Positions 24,389 to 31,569 of a DNA stretch of 40,583 nucleotides are shown piece after piece. Each line of letters starts with the position of its first letter. Position 1 is the stretch's first letter. The stretch is from an uncultured Oscillospiraceae bacterium (GTDB lineage: Bacteria > Bacillota > Clostridia > Oscillospirales > Oscillospiraceae): assembly GCA_944385405.1 (NCBI GenBank), contig CALWXB010000015.1, positions 1 through 40,583 on the forward strand, in the 5' to 3' direction. Made by a program: the position numbers and the translations under genes. The notes below the pieces were generated by a model. It was not told where the DNA came from. It made no database searches and saw nothing but the letters and a program-made list of their open reading frames with translations.

Positions 24389-24541
24389 TCAGAAATGTCC
24401 CTTGCTTCCCCGGCGCCACGGTCCCTCCAAAAAGAGATACAGGAGGCTCACCGCCAGCAACAGCGCCAGCGGCAAGAGCAGCATCCACACCGCGATCACA
24501 CTTCCGCCTATCAGCAGTGCGCTTTGCAGCAGTCCGGTCAT
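24389..24541 (-). CDS. Small hydrophobic membrane protein, 50 residues
   Basis: The frame encodes MTGLLQSALLIGGSVIAVWM, then a second hydrophobic stretch (LLLPLALLLAVSLLYLFLE), then a short basic tail PWRRGSKGHF. It is supported by a near-perfect ribosome binding site AAAGGAGGTG eight bases before the ATG and by its own terminator immediately after the stop. The sequence forms one long or two closely spaced membrane helices with positive residues at the C terminus. I do not recognise a family. It lies upstream of ispE-spoIIR, so a sporulation or housekeeping role is equally open. Confidence 0.6.
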   Translation of the reverse strand: MTGLLQSALLIGGSVIAVWMLLLPLALLLAVSLLYLFLEGPWRRGSKGHF

Positions 24542-24613
24542 CCCCCACACCTCCTTTCCAGGGGTCGGGTCCCGCCTCCTCTTCCTTCATTTATATAATA
24601 GCACATGCGCCCC

Positions 24614-24653
24614 AAAAAAGGAAGCCCCGGCAGGGACATTTCCCGCCGGGGCT
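24614..24653 (-). terminator. Terminator after the DUF1015 gene
   Basis: On minus, a 9-bp arm AGCCCCGGC (pairing 24645-24653 with 24623-24631), extended by an inner GGGA/TCCC stem, is followed by a T6 tract (24614-24619) after two C bases. It ends the thrH-DUF1015 transcript. Confidence 0.85.
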
Positions 24654-24659
24654 TTCGGA

Positions 24660-25922
24660 TCATCGGATCTTCCGCGCCTCCACATAATAGCGCTTGTCCT
24701 GGGCGTGGCCCATGGAAAACGTCTTGCGGGGCAGCACACCGTCAGCCATGACCGTTTTGAACAGCTGTTCCTTCCCCATGGCGGGCAGCAAAAAGCCCAT
24801 GCAGCCGGGCTGGCTGCCCAGCTGCCGGGTGACCTCCTCACCGTGGATATAGTCCACCCGGCCGGGATGCTCCCGGAGGTAATCGTCGATGACGCCCTGC
24901 AGCGTCCCCACCGGCAGCTGTACCTTGGGATCCGGCACCGTAAAAACGCCGCGGAAGCCCTCCCAGAGGATCTCCACGGTATGGCCCGGTCCCCGGCCTT
25001 CCCGCAGATGGGGATATGCAGTCCGGAAGAACGCCATGAAGGAGGCCGGATCCACATCAAAGAGCACCCGGTGGATGGGTTCGAAGGTGAGTGCCTCGTC
25101 GTGGTTGTTCACCACCTCCACCAGGGCATACCGGGCGGGCAGCCCGGGCCACTGCTCCGGCGGGGTGGTCTTTTTCAGATCCTCATAGCACTGCTTGGCG
25201 GTGGCCAGGGAGTGGTTGCCGTCCCCCACGGCGAACACCAGCGGCGCCGCGTCCGGCATGCCGTACTTGCGTCCCATCTCCTCCGGAGACGCCAAACGGG
25301 CAAGGCCCGCCTCCACGGCGTCCATCTGCAGCGAAGAGAGCTGCCAGCCGGTCAGGTGTCCCCCGCCCTGCTGGAGATCGAAGTCATAAAGCGGCTTCAT
25401 CTCGCCGGTGTCCAAAGGCTCGATGACGGTGCAGTCCGGATCGTCGATGAGGAGCATCACGTGGGGCAGCTCCAGAGCGGCGTCCCGCCGCACCTTCACC
25501 CGGGGCGGGATCCTGGAGAGCACCGTGCCCTCCGTGGCCCGGATGGGCGCGCCACTGCCGGGGGTGAAGTCGTACTGCTCCAGATCCACCATGCCCACGA
25601 TGCCCCGGCGCACCTGCCCGTCGGACTGGGTCCGCCGCACGTAGACCATGCTGTGCGGCAGCATATGGAACACTCCATGGGCCAGATAATCCTCCATGCA
25701 ATCATCGATGCGGCGGATGGCCGCGTCCTCCTGGGGGCCGCCCAGCTCCGCCTCCGGCAAAATCAGGCGCAGCGCGGAGGGGGCATCCCCCACGGTGTCT
25801 GACACCGCCTGCCAGTACTCCGGCTGGGAGGTGAACTGGTCGCAGGCCACCACTGCCCATTTCGTCATATCCGCCCCGGCGGGCAGCAGGATATCCGCCG
25901 GGAGAAACGTCTTGTCAGCCAT
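24660..25922 (-). CDS. DUF1015 family protein
   Basis: 420 residues. The family signature is visible: FLPADILLPAGADMTKWAVV at the N terminus and FAVGDGNHSLATAKQCYEDL near residue 210, followed by YALVEVVNNHDEALTFEPIH. The highly conserved G-D-G-N-H-S-L-A segment suggests a catalytic or ligand site, but the reaction is not established. The ATG at 25922 follows GAGAGGAGACG; the frame extends eight codons upstream into the thrH stop region. It lies 20 bases after thrH in one operon. In other genomes DUF1015 genes often neighbour serine biosynthesis genes, so a link to phosphoserine metabolism is plausible. Confidence 0.85.
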   Translation of the reverse strand: MADKTFLPADILLPAGADMTKWAVVACDQFTSQPEYWQAVSDTVGDAPSALRLILPEAELGGPQEDAAIRRIDDCMEDYLAHGVFHMLPHSMVYVRRTQSDGQVRRGIVGMVDLEQYDFTPGSGAPIRATEGTVLSRIPPRVKVRRDAALELPHVMLLIDDPDCTVIEPLDTGEMKPLYDFDLQQGGGHLTGWQLSSLQMDAVEAGLARLASPEEMGRKYGMPDAAPLVFAVGDGNHSLATAKQCYEDLKKTTPPEQWPGLPARYALVEVVNNHDEALTFEPIHRVLFDVDPASFMAFFRTAYPHLREGRGPGHTVEILWEGFRGVFTVPDPKVQLPVGTLQGVIDDYLREHPGRVDYIHGEEVTRQLGSQPGCMGFLLPAMGKEQLFKTVMADGVLPRKTFSMGHAQDKRYYVEARKIR

Positions 25923-25942
25923 CTGCCGTCTCCTCTCCAGCC

Positions 25943-26542
25943 TCACAGCGCCGCCCGGATGGCCTGCAGCAGATCGCCGAACTCCTCATAGGCGGGCAGC
26001 TCCGGGTGGTCGGCCTTGATCTTCTCCGTGCTCTTGAACAAAAAGCCCGCCTTGCCCGCCTGGATCATGCCAAGATCGTTGTAGCTGTCGCCTGCGGCGA
26101 TGGTGTCGTATCCGATAGACTGCAGCGCCTTCACCGTGGTGAGCTTGGACTGCCGGCAGCGCATTTTGTAACCGGTGATCTCACCGCTGTCCGCTACCTC
26201 CAGGGAATTGCAGAAGATGGTGGGCCAGCCCAGCTTCTCCATCAGAGGCTTTGCAAATTCTTCAAAGGTATCGCTGAGAATGATGACCTGGGTCAGCGTG
26301 CGCAGCTCATCCAGGAATTCCTTGGCGCCGGGCAGAGGATCAATACGGGCGATGGTCCGCTGGATCTCGGGAAGCCCCAGGCCATGCTCTTTCAAGATGC
26401 CCAGCCGCCAGCGCATCAGCTTGTCGTAGTCCGGCTCGTCCCGGGTGGTGCGCCGCAGCTCCGGGATGCCGCTGGCCTCGGAAAATGCGATCCAGATCTC
26501 GGGCACCAGCACGCCCTCCATGTCCAGGCATACAATATTCAT
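25943..26542 (-). CDS. thrH: ThrH-like phosphoserine phosphatase / homoserine phosphotransferase (HAD family)
   Basis: 199 residues, the ThrH length. HAD motif I is CLDMEGVLVPE (nucleophile Asp7, with the D-x-E of ThrH instead of D-x-D). Motif II is VIILSDTFEEF, and the lysine of motif III lies within KMRCRQSKLTTVKAL. Motif IV is IAAGDSYNDLGMI. ThrH of Pseudomonas dephosphorylates phosphoserine and can transfer the phosphate to homoserine. A SigA promoter lies 36-65 bases upstream, and DUF1015 follows in the same operon. Confidence 0.88.
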   Translation of the reverse strand: MNIVCLDMEGVLVPEIWIAFSEASGIPELRRTTRDEPDYDKLMRWRLGILKEHGLGLPEIQRTIARIDPLPGAKEFLDELRTLTQVIILSDTFEEFAKPLMEKLGWPTIFCNSLEVADSGEITGYKMRCRQSKLTTVKALQSIGYDTIAAGDSYNDLGMIQAGKAGFLFKSTEKIKADHPELPAYEEFGDLLQAIRAAL

Positions 26543-26577
26543 AAGCCACGCTCCTTGTCAAATTTTGATGTGCTTTC

Positions 26578-26607
26578 ATTATACAATAGGCCGCCGCTCC
26601 ATTGCAA
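26578..26607 (-). promoter_or_regulatory. Promoter of the thrH-DUF1015 operon
   Basis: On minus, TTGCAA (26602-26607), an 18-base spacer and a perfect TATAAT (26578-26583). The predicted leader is about 30 bases, ending in AAGGAGCG before the ATG at 26542. Confidence 0.7.
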
Positions 26608-26694
26608 TCGCATTTCACGTCCCGCACCGCCGCATAAAATCCGGCGCCGGCGGAAAAGCTATCTCCAAATCCCTGGATCGGAGGTTTTTCCATC

Positions 26695-26913
26695 ATGATC
26701 GACAAGATCGCGCTGCTGCTGGTCATCATCGGCGCCCTGAACTGGGGCGGCGTGGGCCTGTTCGGCTTTGACACGGTGGCATTCCTGTTCGGCGGTCAGC
26801 TGTCCGTTTTCTCCCGGGTGGTCTACACTCTGGTGGGACTGGCGGGACTGTGGTGCGTGACTCTGCTCTTCCGTACCGGAGACGAGACCGGCCACTCTCC
26901 TCATACCGCCTGA
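26695..26913 (+). CDS. DUF378 family small membrane protein
   Basis: 72 residues, the usual size of the YuzA/DUF378 family. The first helix carries LLLVIIGALNWGGVGLFGFD, the invariant I-G-x-L-N-W-G-x-x-G motif, and a second helix (VVYTLVGLAGLWCVTLLF) follows. No function is established. The ribosome binding site is CGGAGG. It is a single gene between the divergent thrH promoter and a bidirectional terminator. Confidence 0.9.
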   Translation: MIDKIALLLVIIGALNWGGVGLFGFDTVAFLFGGQLSVFSRVVYTLVGLAGLWCVTLLFRTGDETGHSPHTA

Positions 26914-26915
26914 TG

Positions 26916-26949
26916 AAAAACGCCGCGGCACATGCGCCGCGGCGTTTTT
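26916..26949. terminator. Bidirectional terminator between DUF378 gene and antiporter
   Basis: A perfect 14-bp repeat including flanking A5 and T5 (26916-26929 with 26936-26949, loop acatgc); the GC core cgccgcggc pairs with gccgcggcg. It lies between convergent genes. Confidence 0.92.
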
Positions 26950-26950
26950 T

Positions 26951-28240
26951 TCAATCGCTGTCCTTGCGGTCCATCAGTTCCCGGTCCTTTACCAGCAACT
27001 GATCCGAGACCCGGTCCAGCTGATCCACCTTTTCGTAGCGATCTGCCAGGGTACTGGCTTCCATGGGACTTTCGTGTCCCTGGAACGCCACCTTCAGCAA
27101 AACAGGGGTGAGGATCGTACCGCAGACCACCGTGATGATCACCGGCGTCATCAGCTCAGGGCTGATGATCCCCATAGCCAGACCGCGGTTGGCCACGATC
27201 AGCGCCACCTCACCGCGGCAGACCATACCGCAGCCTACCCGCACGCTCTCCCGGCCGGAAAAGCCGCACAGCCGGGCGCCCAGCCCGCAGCCCAGCAGCT
27301 TGGAAATCACGGAGATCACCACCAGCAGAGCGGAGAAGAGCAAAATCCCACCGCTCATGCCGGTGATCTGGACATTGATGCCGATGCTGGCAAAGAACAC
27401 CGGCGTCAGCAGCAAGAAGCCCAGCGGCTCATATTTGGACTGGATGTAGGTGGCCTTGGGCGTACAGGAAACTACCAGTCCCGCTGCATAGGCGCCGGTG
27501 ATGTCCGCCACACCGAAAAACTCCTCGGCGCAGTAGGCCATCACCAGGCACAGCACGAACGCCAGCACCGGATAGCGCCGGACGTTGCGCCCATGCTGCC
27601 AGTCGATCATCCGGCACAGCAACCACTTGGCGCCAAAGCCAACCACAACGGCAAACAGGAAAAACAGCACGATCTTTACCAGCACCAGCAGGATGCTCTC
27701 GCCGCCGCCGGCCACGCTGCTCACCAGGGTCAGGGCGATAAGGCCCAACACATCGTCAATGAGGGCTGCCGCCAGGATTGTGTTGCCCACCTGGGTGTCC
27801 AGCTTCCCCATCTCCTTGAGGGTCTCCACCGTAATGCTGACGGAGGTAGCCGTCAGCACGGTACCCACAAACACATCTTCCAAAAAGCTGCCGCCACTGA
27901 TCATTCCAAGCCGCCCGGCGCCCCAGGCCAGGGCGGTGCCCATGACCAATGGCATCAGCACACCCAGCAGAGCCACCCAGAACCCGGCCTTGCCGCTGTG
28001 CTTGAGCTCCTGAATGTCCGTTCCCATACCGGCGGAAAACATCAGCACGATCACTCCCAACTCACTGAGCTGAGAGAGGAAGTCCGTCTCCGTCAGCACA
28101 TCCAATCCGGCAGGGCCCAGAATCAGACCCGCCAGCAGCGCGCCCACCACCTGGGGCATTTGAAACCGCTGCGTCACAAGACCCAGCAGCTTGGTGCTCA
28201 GAATGATCAGCGCCAGGTCCAGCAAATAGTGATAACTCAT
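26951..28240 (-). CDS. Kef/NapA-type cation:proton antiporter (CPA2 family)
   Basis: 429 residues with about 12-13 membrane helices. The family landmarks are LVTQRFQMPQVVGALLAGLI and LGPAGLDVL in the first helices, LSELGVIVLMFSAGMGTDI, and a mid-protein LAAALIDDVLGLIALTL. The paired aspartates of that last segment are the ion-binding site of CPA2 antiporters. CGMVCRGEVALIVANRGLAM in the last third is also typical. A short acidic and basic cytoplasmic tail replaces the TrkA-N/TrkA-C regulatory domains of full Kef proteins. The ATG at 28240 follows AAAGGAG. It exchanges Na+ or K+ for H+ at the cytoplasmic membrane; the ion is not readable. Confidence 0.9.
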   Translation of the reverse strand: MSYHYLLDLALIILSTKLLGLVTQRFQMPQVVGALLAGLILGPAGLDVLTETDFLSQLSELGVIVLMFSAGMGTDIQELKHSGKAGFWVALLGVLMPLVMGTALAWGAGRLGMISGGSFLEDVFVGTVLTATSVSITVETLKEMGKLDTQVGNTILAAALIDDVLGLIALTLVSSVAGGGESILLVLVKIVLFFLFAVVVGFGAKWLLCRMIDWQHGRNVRRYPVLAFVLCLVMAYCAEEFFGVADITGAYAAGLVVSCTPKATYIQSKYEPLGFLLLTPVFFASIGINVQITGMSGGILLFSALLVVISVISKLLGCGLGARLCGFSGRESVRVGCGMVCRGEVALIVANRGLAMGIISPELMTPVIITVVCGTILTPVLLKVAFQGHESPMEASTLADRYEKVDQLDRVSDQLLVKDRELMDRKDSD

Positions 28241-28287
28241 GACTGCTCCTTTCCCGACGGCCTCCCGGCCCCCGTTCATGAGCCTCC

Positions 28288-28315
28288 ATTTTAAACCTTC
28301 CGCGCCTATTTTCAA
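28288..28315 (-). promoter_or_regulatory. Probable promoter of the antiporter gene
   Basis: On minus, TTGAAA (28310-28315), a 16-base spacer and TAAAAT (28288-28293), with a start near 28281 and a leader of about 40 bases. A weaker TTGTGC...TATTAA pair lies further upstream. Confidence 0.45.
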
Positions 28316-28385
28316 TGGTGAATTTGCACAAAATTAATATGTCGTTTTATGTAATGCGCACAAGTTTTTCCAGAATTTCCCCGCG

Positions 28386-28416
28386 AAAACCGCCGCCCAA
28401 AAGGGCGGCGGCTTTT
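28386..28416 (-). terminator. Terminator after rqcH
   Basis: A perfect 9-bp stem ccgccgccc/gggcggcgg (28390-28398 with 28403-28411, loop AAAA) with TTTT following on the minus strand, six bases beyond the rqcH stop. Confidence 0.85.
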
Positions 28417-28421
28417 CTGAA

Positions 28422-30167
28422 TCAGGCCTGCTCCAAGCTATGGACCAGCCCTTCTTCCGGCGTGACATGAACGGTGCGGCAGGTGTTGTAAATCACCATA
28501 CCAGGCCGGGCCCCCGCCGGTTTCTTCACATATTTCACAGGCGTATAATCCACCGGTACGTTGGCGCTGTCCCTGGCCTGAGAGTACCAGGCAGCCAGCA
28601 TGGCGGCCTGAAGGATATCCGTCTCCCCCGGCTCCGCGCCATTGGTGCACAGGATCACGTGGGCACCGTGGATCTTCTGGGTGTGGAACCACAGGTCACG
28701 GTGGTCTGCGTCCCGGGTAGTGAGCCTGTCGTTCTGCCGGTTGTTCCGGCCTACCAGCACCCGGAAGCCCCCTTCCGTGCGGAAGGTCCTGGGCTTGGCA
28801 GGGCGCTGGAGCTCCTTCTTCCCCTGCTTGCGCAGGAAGCCCGCATCCTTCAGCTCGCCCCGGATGTCCGTGAAATCCTGCTCCGACTCCGCCCGGCCGA
28901 TCTCCTCCAGGACGCTTTCCAGATACTCCAGATCCCGGCGGGCGATGTCCATCTGCTCCCGAAGGTACTTCTCCGCCGTCTTGGCCTTGGTGTATCGCTT
29001 GTAGTACTTGGCGGCGTTCTGCTGGGGCGTCAGCAGCGGATCCAGATCGATGGTGACCTGGGCGCAGTCCGGATCATAGTAGTTCTCACACTGCAGCGTC
29101 CGCATCCCCCGATCCATGCGGTAGAGATTGGCGGTGATGAGGTCGCCGCAGATCCGCAGCCGGTCCCGGTCCTGGGTCTGGGCATAGTCCTTCTCCTGCA
29201 GCGCCAGCTTCCGCCGCAGCCGGTCCCGGGCGGTGGTGGCCGTGCGGATCAGGTCCGCGCCCCGCTGGCGCACCCGCTCCTGCCGCTCCCGGGCATCGTA
29301 GAAGTCGTCCATCAGATCGGAGATATCCGAATAGGGCACGGAATCCAGGACCCCTGCGTATTGGCGGATCTCCAAGCAGGAAAACTCCTCAGGCCGTCCG
29401 CCTTTCATCAGGCAGACCGGTGTAAAGTGATCTTCCAGTACATCCCTTTGGAATGCAAAAAACATCTGGGAGAAGCGATCCCGCTCCTCGGGAGAAAGCT
29501 GACAGAGCCGGGCGGCAGTATCCCCGGCGGTGCGAAAGGCCAGCTCCCGGGCCATCAGAGGCGAGAGGCCGAAGTATTCGTCCAGCAGAAAGCCGTCCAG
29601 CGGCCGCTCCGGCGGAGCGTCCGCCAGCTTCCGGGCAAAGCCCTCCTCCGTCTCCTCCGTCACCGGGAGGCGGCCGGTGGAAGCGGGAGGCTGGTAGAAA
29701 AGCCCCGGCAGCACCTGGCGGGCGGCGGACATATCCGCGTCCACCCGGCGCAGGCTCTCGATGATCCGCCCCTCGCCGTCCAGCAGGATCAGATTGGAGC
29801 GGCGGCCCATGGCCTCCAGCACCAGGGTCCGCCGGCCCGGACGACCGAAATCGTCCGTCACGTCCAACTCCAGCCGTGCCAGCCGCTCCAGGGGAGGCTG
29901 GGTGATCTCCGCCACCCGGGCACCCACCAGATGTTTGCGCAGCAGCATACAGAACATCGGCGGCTCAGCAGGATTCTCCCGTGGCCGGGAAGTCAGCTGG
30001 ATGCGGGGAGCATTGGCTCCGGCATTGAGCAGCAGCCGCCGGTTCCCCCGCAGCAGCAGCACGATCTGATCCCGAGCGGGCTGCTGGACTTTGTCGATCC
30101 GCACCCCCAAAATCTCCCGGCGCAGCTGCCCCAGCACCGCCTGCAGACAAATCGCATCAAAGGGCAT
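28422..30167 (-). CDS. rqcH: Rqc2-type ribosome quality control protein RqcH (NFACT family)
   Basis: 581 residues. RqcH binds stalled 50S subunits and recruits tRNA-Ala to add C-terminal alanine tails that mark nascent chains for degradation. The NFACT-N domain shows GVRIDKVQQPARDQIVLLLR, the conserved NPAEPPMFCMLLRKHLVGA and VLEAMGRRSNLILLDGEGR. A coiled-coil region (about 280-420) follows, then the NFACT-R domain with GFRVLVGRNNRQNDRLTTRD, DLWFHTQKIHGAHVIL and VDYTPVKYVKKP. The position aligned with Asp97 of the Asp97-Arg98 pair of Bacillus RqcH reads Glu94-Arg95 here (PPLERLARL). It lies three bases after mrnC. Confidence 0.93.
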   Translation of the reverse strand: MPFDAICLQAVLGQLRREILGVRIDKVQQPARDQIVLLLRGNRRLLLNAGANAPRIQLTSRPRENPAEPPMFCMLLRKHLVGARVAEITQPPLERLARLELDVTDDFGRPGRRTLVLEAMGRRSNLILLDGEGRIIESLRRVDADMSAARQVLPGLFYQPPASTGRLPVTEETEEGFARKLADAPPERPLDGFLLDEYFGLSPLMARELAFRTAGDTAARLCQLSPEERDRFSQMFFAFQRDVLEDHFTPVCLMKGGRPEEFSCLEIRQYAGVLDSVPYSDISDLMDDFYDARERQERVRQRGADLIRTATTARDRLRRKLALQEKDYAQTQDRDRLRICGDLITANLYRMDRGMRTLQCENYYDPDCAQVTIDLDPLLTPQQNAAKYYKRYTKAKTAEKYLREQMDIARRDLEYLESVLEEIGRAESEQDFTDIRGELKDAGFLRKQGKKELQRPAKPRTFRTEGGFRVLVGRNNRQNDRLTTRDADHRDLWFHTQKIHGAHVILCTNGAEPGETDILQAAMLAAWYSQARDSANVPVDYTPVKYVKKPAGARPGMVIYNTCRTVHVTPEEGLVHSLEQA

Positions 30168-30170
30168 GGC

Positions 30171-30572
30171 TCACTCCTCCATCATCCGACAAAACAATTG
30201 GTTGATCCGGTCTCTCCGTCCCTTGAGATACAGCCAACCCAGCAGCGCCTCCAGCGCCGTGGCCTCGGCATATTGGGCACGGCTGGCATGTCCCGGAACG
30301 GAATGGACCTGGGCGTTGCGCCCCCGCCGGAACACCGCCTGCTCCTCCTCCGTCAGCTCCGGCAGGATCCGCTCTGCCCGCTGGGCCTGGCTCTCGGCGC
30401 ACACCAGGCGAATGGTCGCCTGGTGGAGCCCCTTCCCCGTGGCCTTGCCGTGGGCACACAGCCAGCCCCGCACCAGGACTTCGAAAACGGCATCCCCCAT
30501 ATGGGCCAGACCAATAGAGCTGATGCCCCGCAGCTGGTCGTCGGTGAGGATGATATCAAAATACTGCTCCAT
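30171..30572 (-). CDS. mrnC: Mini-ribonuclease III (MrnC)
   Basis: 133 residues, an RNase III catalytic domain without the double-stranded RNA-binding domain. The catalytic segment is LAHMGDAVFEVLVRGWL (Asp27 and Glu31), with RRGRNAQVHSVPGHASRAQY and ATALEALLGWLYLKGRRDRI, both diagnostic. Mini-III matures the ends of 23S rRNA. The start at 30572 follows AAGGAGACG. It is the first gene of a two-gene operon with rqcH. Confidence 0.95.
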   Translation of the reverse strand: MEQYFDIILTDDQLRGISSIGLAHMGDAVFEVLVRGWLCAHGKATGKGLHQATIRLVCAESQAQRAERILPELTEEEQAVFRRGRNAQVHSVPGHASRAQYAEATALEALLGWLYLKGRRDRINQLFCRMMEE

Positions 30573-30606
30573 GGGCGTCTCCTTGTTTGCTCAAAATATC
30601 TTTGGC

Positions 30607-30635
30607 ATTATACCACATGCCGCGGGATTTGTCAT
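30607..30635 (-). promoter_or_regulatory. Promoter of the mrnC-rqcH operon
   Basis: On minus, ATGACA (30630-30635), exactly 17 bases, and a perfect TATAAT (30607-30612). The leader is about 28 bases. Confidence 0.8.
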
Positions 30636-30710
30636 CACTGGTGCATTCCCCACTTCCGCTGCTGACAGATGTGTGGTAGGCTGAAGAAAACGACGCAGGA
30701 GGACTTGATC

Positions 30711-31274
30711 ATGCGATCCTACGCCTTATCAGACCGCATCCAGCGATATTTTCTCTATTTTCTCCTCTATTCCTGCATTGGCTGGGCCTATGAAGTCTTT
30801 CTGGAGGTGGTGGTCTACCGATGGGGCTACTCCGACCGGGGCGTCCTCTTCGGTCCCTATTGTCCGGTATACGGCGTGGGCGCGCTGCTGTTTCTTTTGT
30901 GCTTCCGCCGTCTGATGGACCGCCCCCTTCCGCCGCTGGGCAGGCTGGGACGGCTGGCGGGGATCTTCCTGGGGTGCATGCTCTCCGCCACTGCGCTGGA
31001 ACTGGCCACCAGCTATTTGCTGGAGGCCCTTACCGGCAGCTGGCCCTGGCAGACCTACCGGGATTATGCCTGGAACTTCCAGGGCCGCATCGCTCTCTCC
31101 CCTTCTGTCCGTTTCGGACTGGGCGGACTGCTGTTCCTCTACATTCTCCAGCCCCTTTTCGAACGCATGGTAGGCGCACTGCCGCCTCCGCGGCGCCGGG
31201 TCTGCTTTTGGTCGCTGGCAGTCCTGTTTGCCGCCGACTGCGCCGCCACCTGGATCCTGCCGCTGCTGCGCTGA
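30711..31274 (+). CDS. Putative ABC-transporter type IV / CmpB-like membrane protein
   Basis: 187 residues with about five membrane helices. The N terminus FLLYSCIGWAYEVFLEVVVY and RGVLFGPYCPVYGVGALLFL match the CmpB family (Pfam ABC_trans_CmpB), widespread in Clostridia. No transport function is proven for it and no ATPase lies nearby. The ATG at 30711 follows GCAGGAGGAC; the frame opens 14 codons upstream without a ribosome binding site. It is monocistronic, divergent from mrnC, and ends at a bidirectional terminator. Confidence 0.82.
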   Translation: MRSYALSDRIQRYFLYFLLYSCIGWAYEVFLEVVVYRWGYSDRGVLFGPYCPVYGVGALLFLLCFRRLMDRPLPPLGRLGRLAGIFLGCMLSATALELATSYLLEALTGSWPWQTYRDYAWNFQGRIALSPSVRFGLGGLLFLYILQPLFERMVGALPPPRRRVCFWSLAVLFAADCAATWILPLLR

Positions 31275-31286
31275 GCAAAGGAAAAA

Positions 31287-31318
31287 GCGTCCCGGGCTTT
31301 CGCCCGGGACGCCTTTTC
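31287..31318. terminator. Bidirectional terminator between CmpB-like gene and Cys-rich gene
   Basis: A perfect 11-bp GC stem (31287-31297 with 31302-31312, loop TTTC), flanked by A5 on the left and TTTT on the right, between two convergent genes. Confidence 0.9.
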
Positions 31319-31319
31319 T

Positions 31320-31487
31320 TCAGCAGCAGGGGGTGTTGTTGCAGCCGCCATTGCAGCCGCAGCCGTTGTTGCAGCCGCAGTTGCAGTTGCAGCCGTTGCC
31401 GTTGCTGTTGCCGCAGCAGCACCAGACAATGATCAGCAGGATGATGATCCAGCAGCAGTTGCCGCCACCAAAACCATTATTGCACAT
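31320..31487 (-). CDS. 55-residue Cys/Asn/Gly-rich small protein with one membrane segment
   Basis: The frame reads MCNNGFGGGNCC, then the hydrophobic WIIILLIIVW, then a tail composed almost only of Cys, Asn and Gly, such as CCCGNSNGNGCNCNCG and CNNGCGCNGGC, ending TPCC. Fifteen of 55 residues are cysteine. It has an ideal AGGAGG ribosome binding site, a sporulation-type promoter candidate and a terminator, so it is a real gene despite its size and repetitive DNA. The organisation (glycine-rich start, short helix, Cys cluster) recalls the YjcZ-type small hydrophobic proteins of spore-formers. A role in spore coat cross-linking or metal binding is inference. Confidence 0.7.
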   Translation of the reverse strand: MCNNGFGGGNCCWIIILLIIVWCCCGNSNGNGCNCNCGCNNGCGCNGGCNNTPCC

Positions 31488-31533
31488 ATCGGGACCTCCT
31501 ATGAAATGTAGCCCGCCGAAGCGGCCTCACTTC

Positions 31534-31559
31534 ATCGTATGCGCCTGGGTCCCGGATGT
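31534..31559 (-). promoter_or_regulatory. Candidate mother-cell sporulation promoter (SigK/SigE-like) of the Cys-rich gene
   Basis: On minus, CATACGAT (31534-31541) matches the SigE/SigK -10 pattern CATAnnnT, and AC sits 16 bases upstream (31558-31559), as in SigK promoters (AC, 16-17 bases, CATAnnnTA). The start codon is 46 bases downstream. No SigA promoter is visible in the 82-base gap. Confidence 0.4.
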
Positions 31560-31569
31560 GCAGGAGGAT

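Noticed and set aside
26620-26694. Possible promoter for the DUF378 gene (TTTCAC...TAAAAT)
   Set aside because: The -35 match is only about half of consensus; left out as a feature.
28440-30665. Open frame of 741 codons on the plus strand opposite rqcH and mrnC
   Set aside because: It mirrors the GC-rich third codon positions of clear genes on the other strand; composition is Gln/Pro/His/Arg-rich with no recognisable motif.
31320-31410. Trinucleotide-like repeats in the Cys-rich gene considered as a tandem DNA repeat or CRISPR-like array
   Set aside because: The repetition is codon-level (TGC, AAC, GGC) within a protein frame; there are no constant repeats with unique spacers.
31139-31429. 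Ala/Thr-repeat frame on the minus strand near 31300
   Set aside because: It is the out-of-frame reading of the Cys/Asn/Gly codons of the 55-residue gene, and it crosses the terminator.
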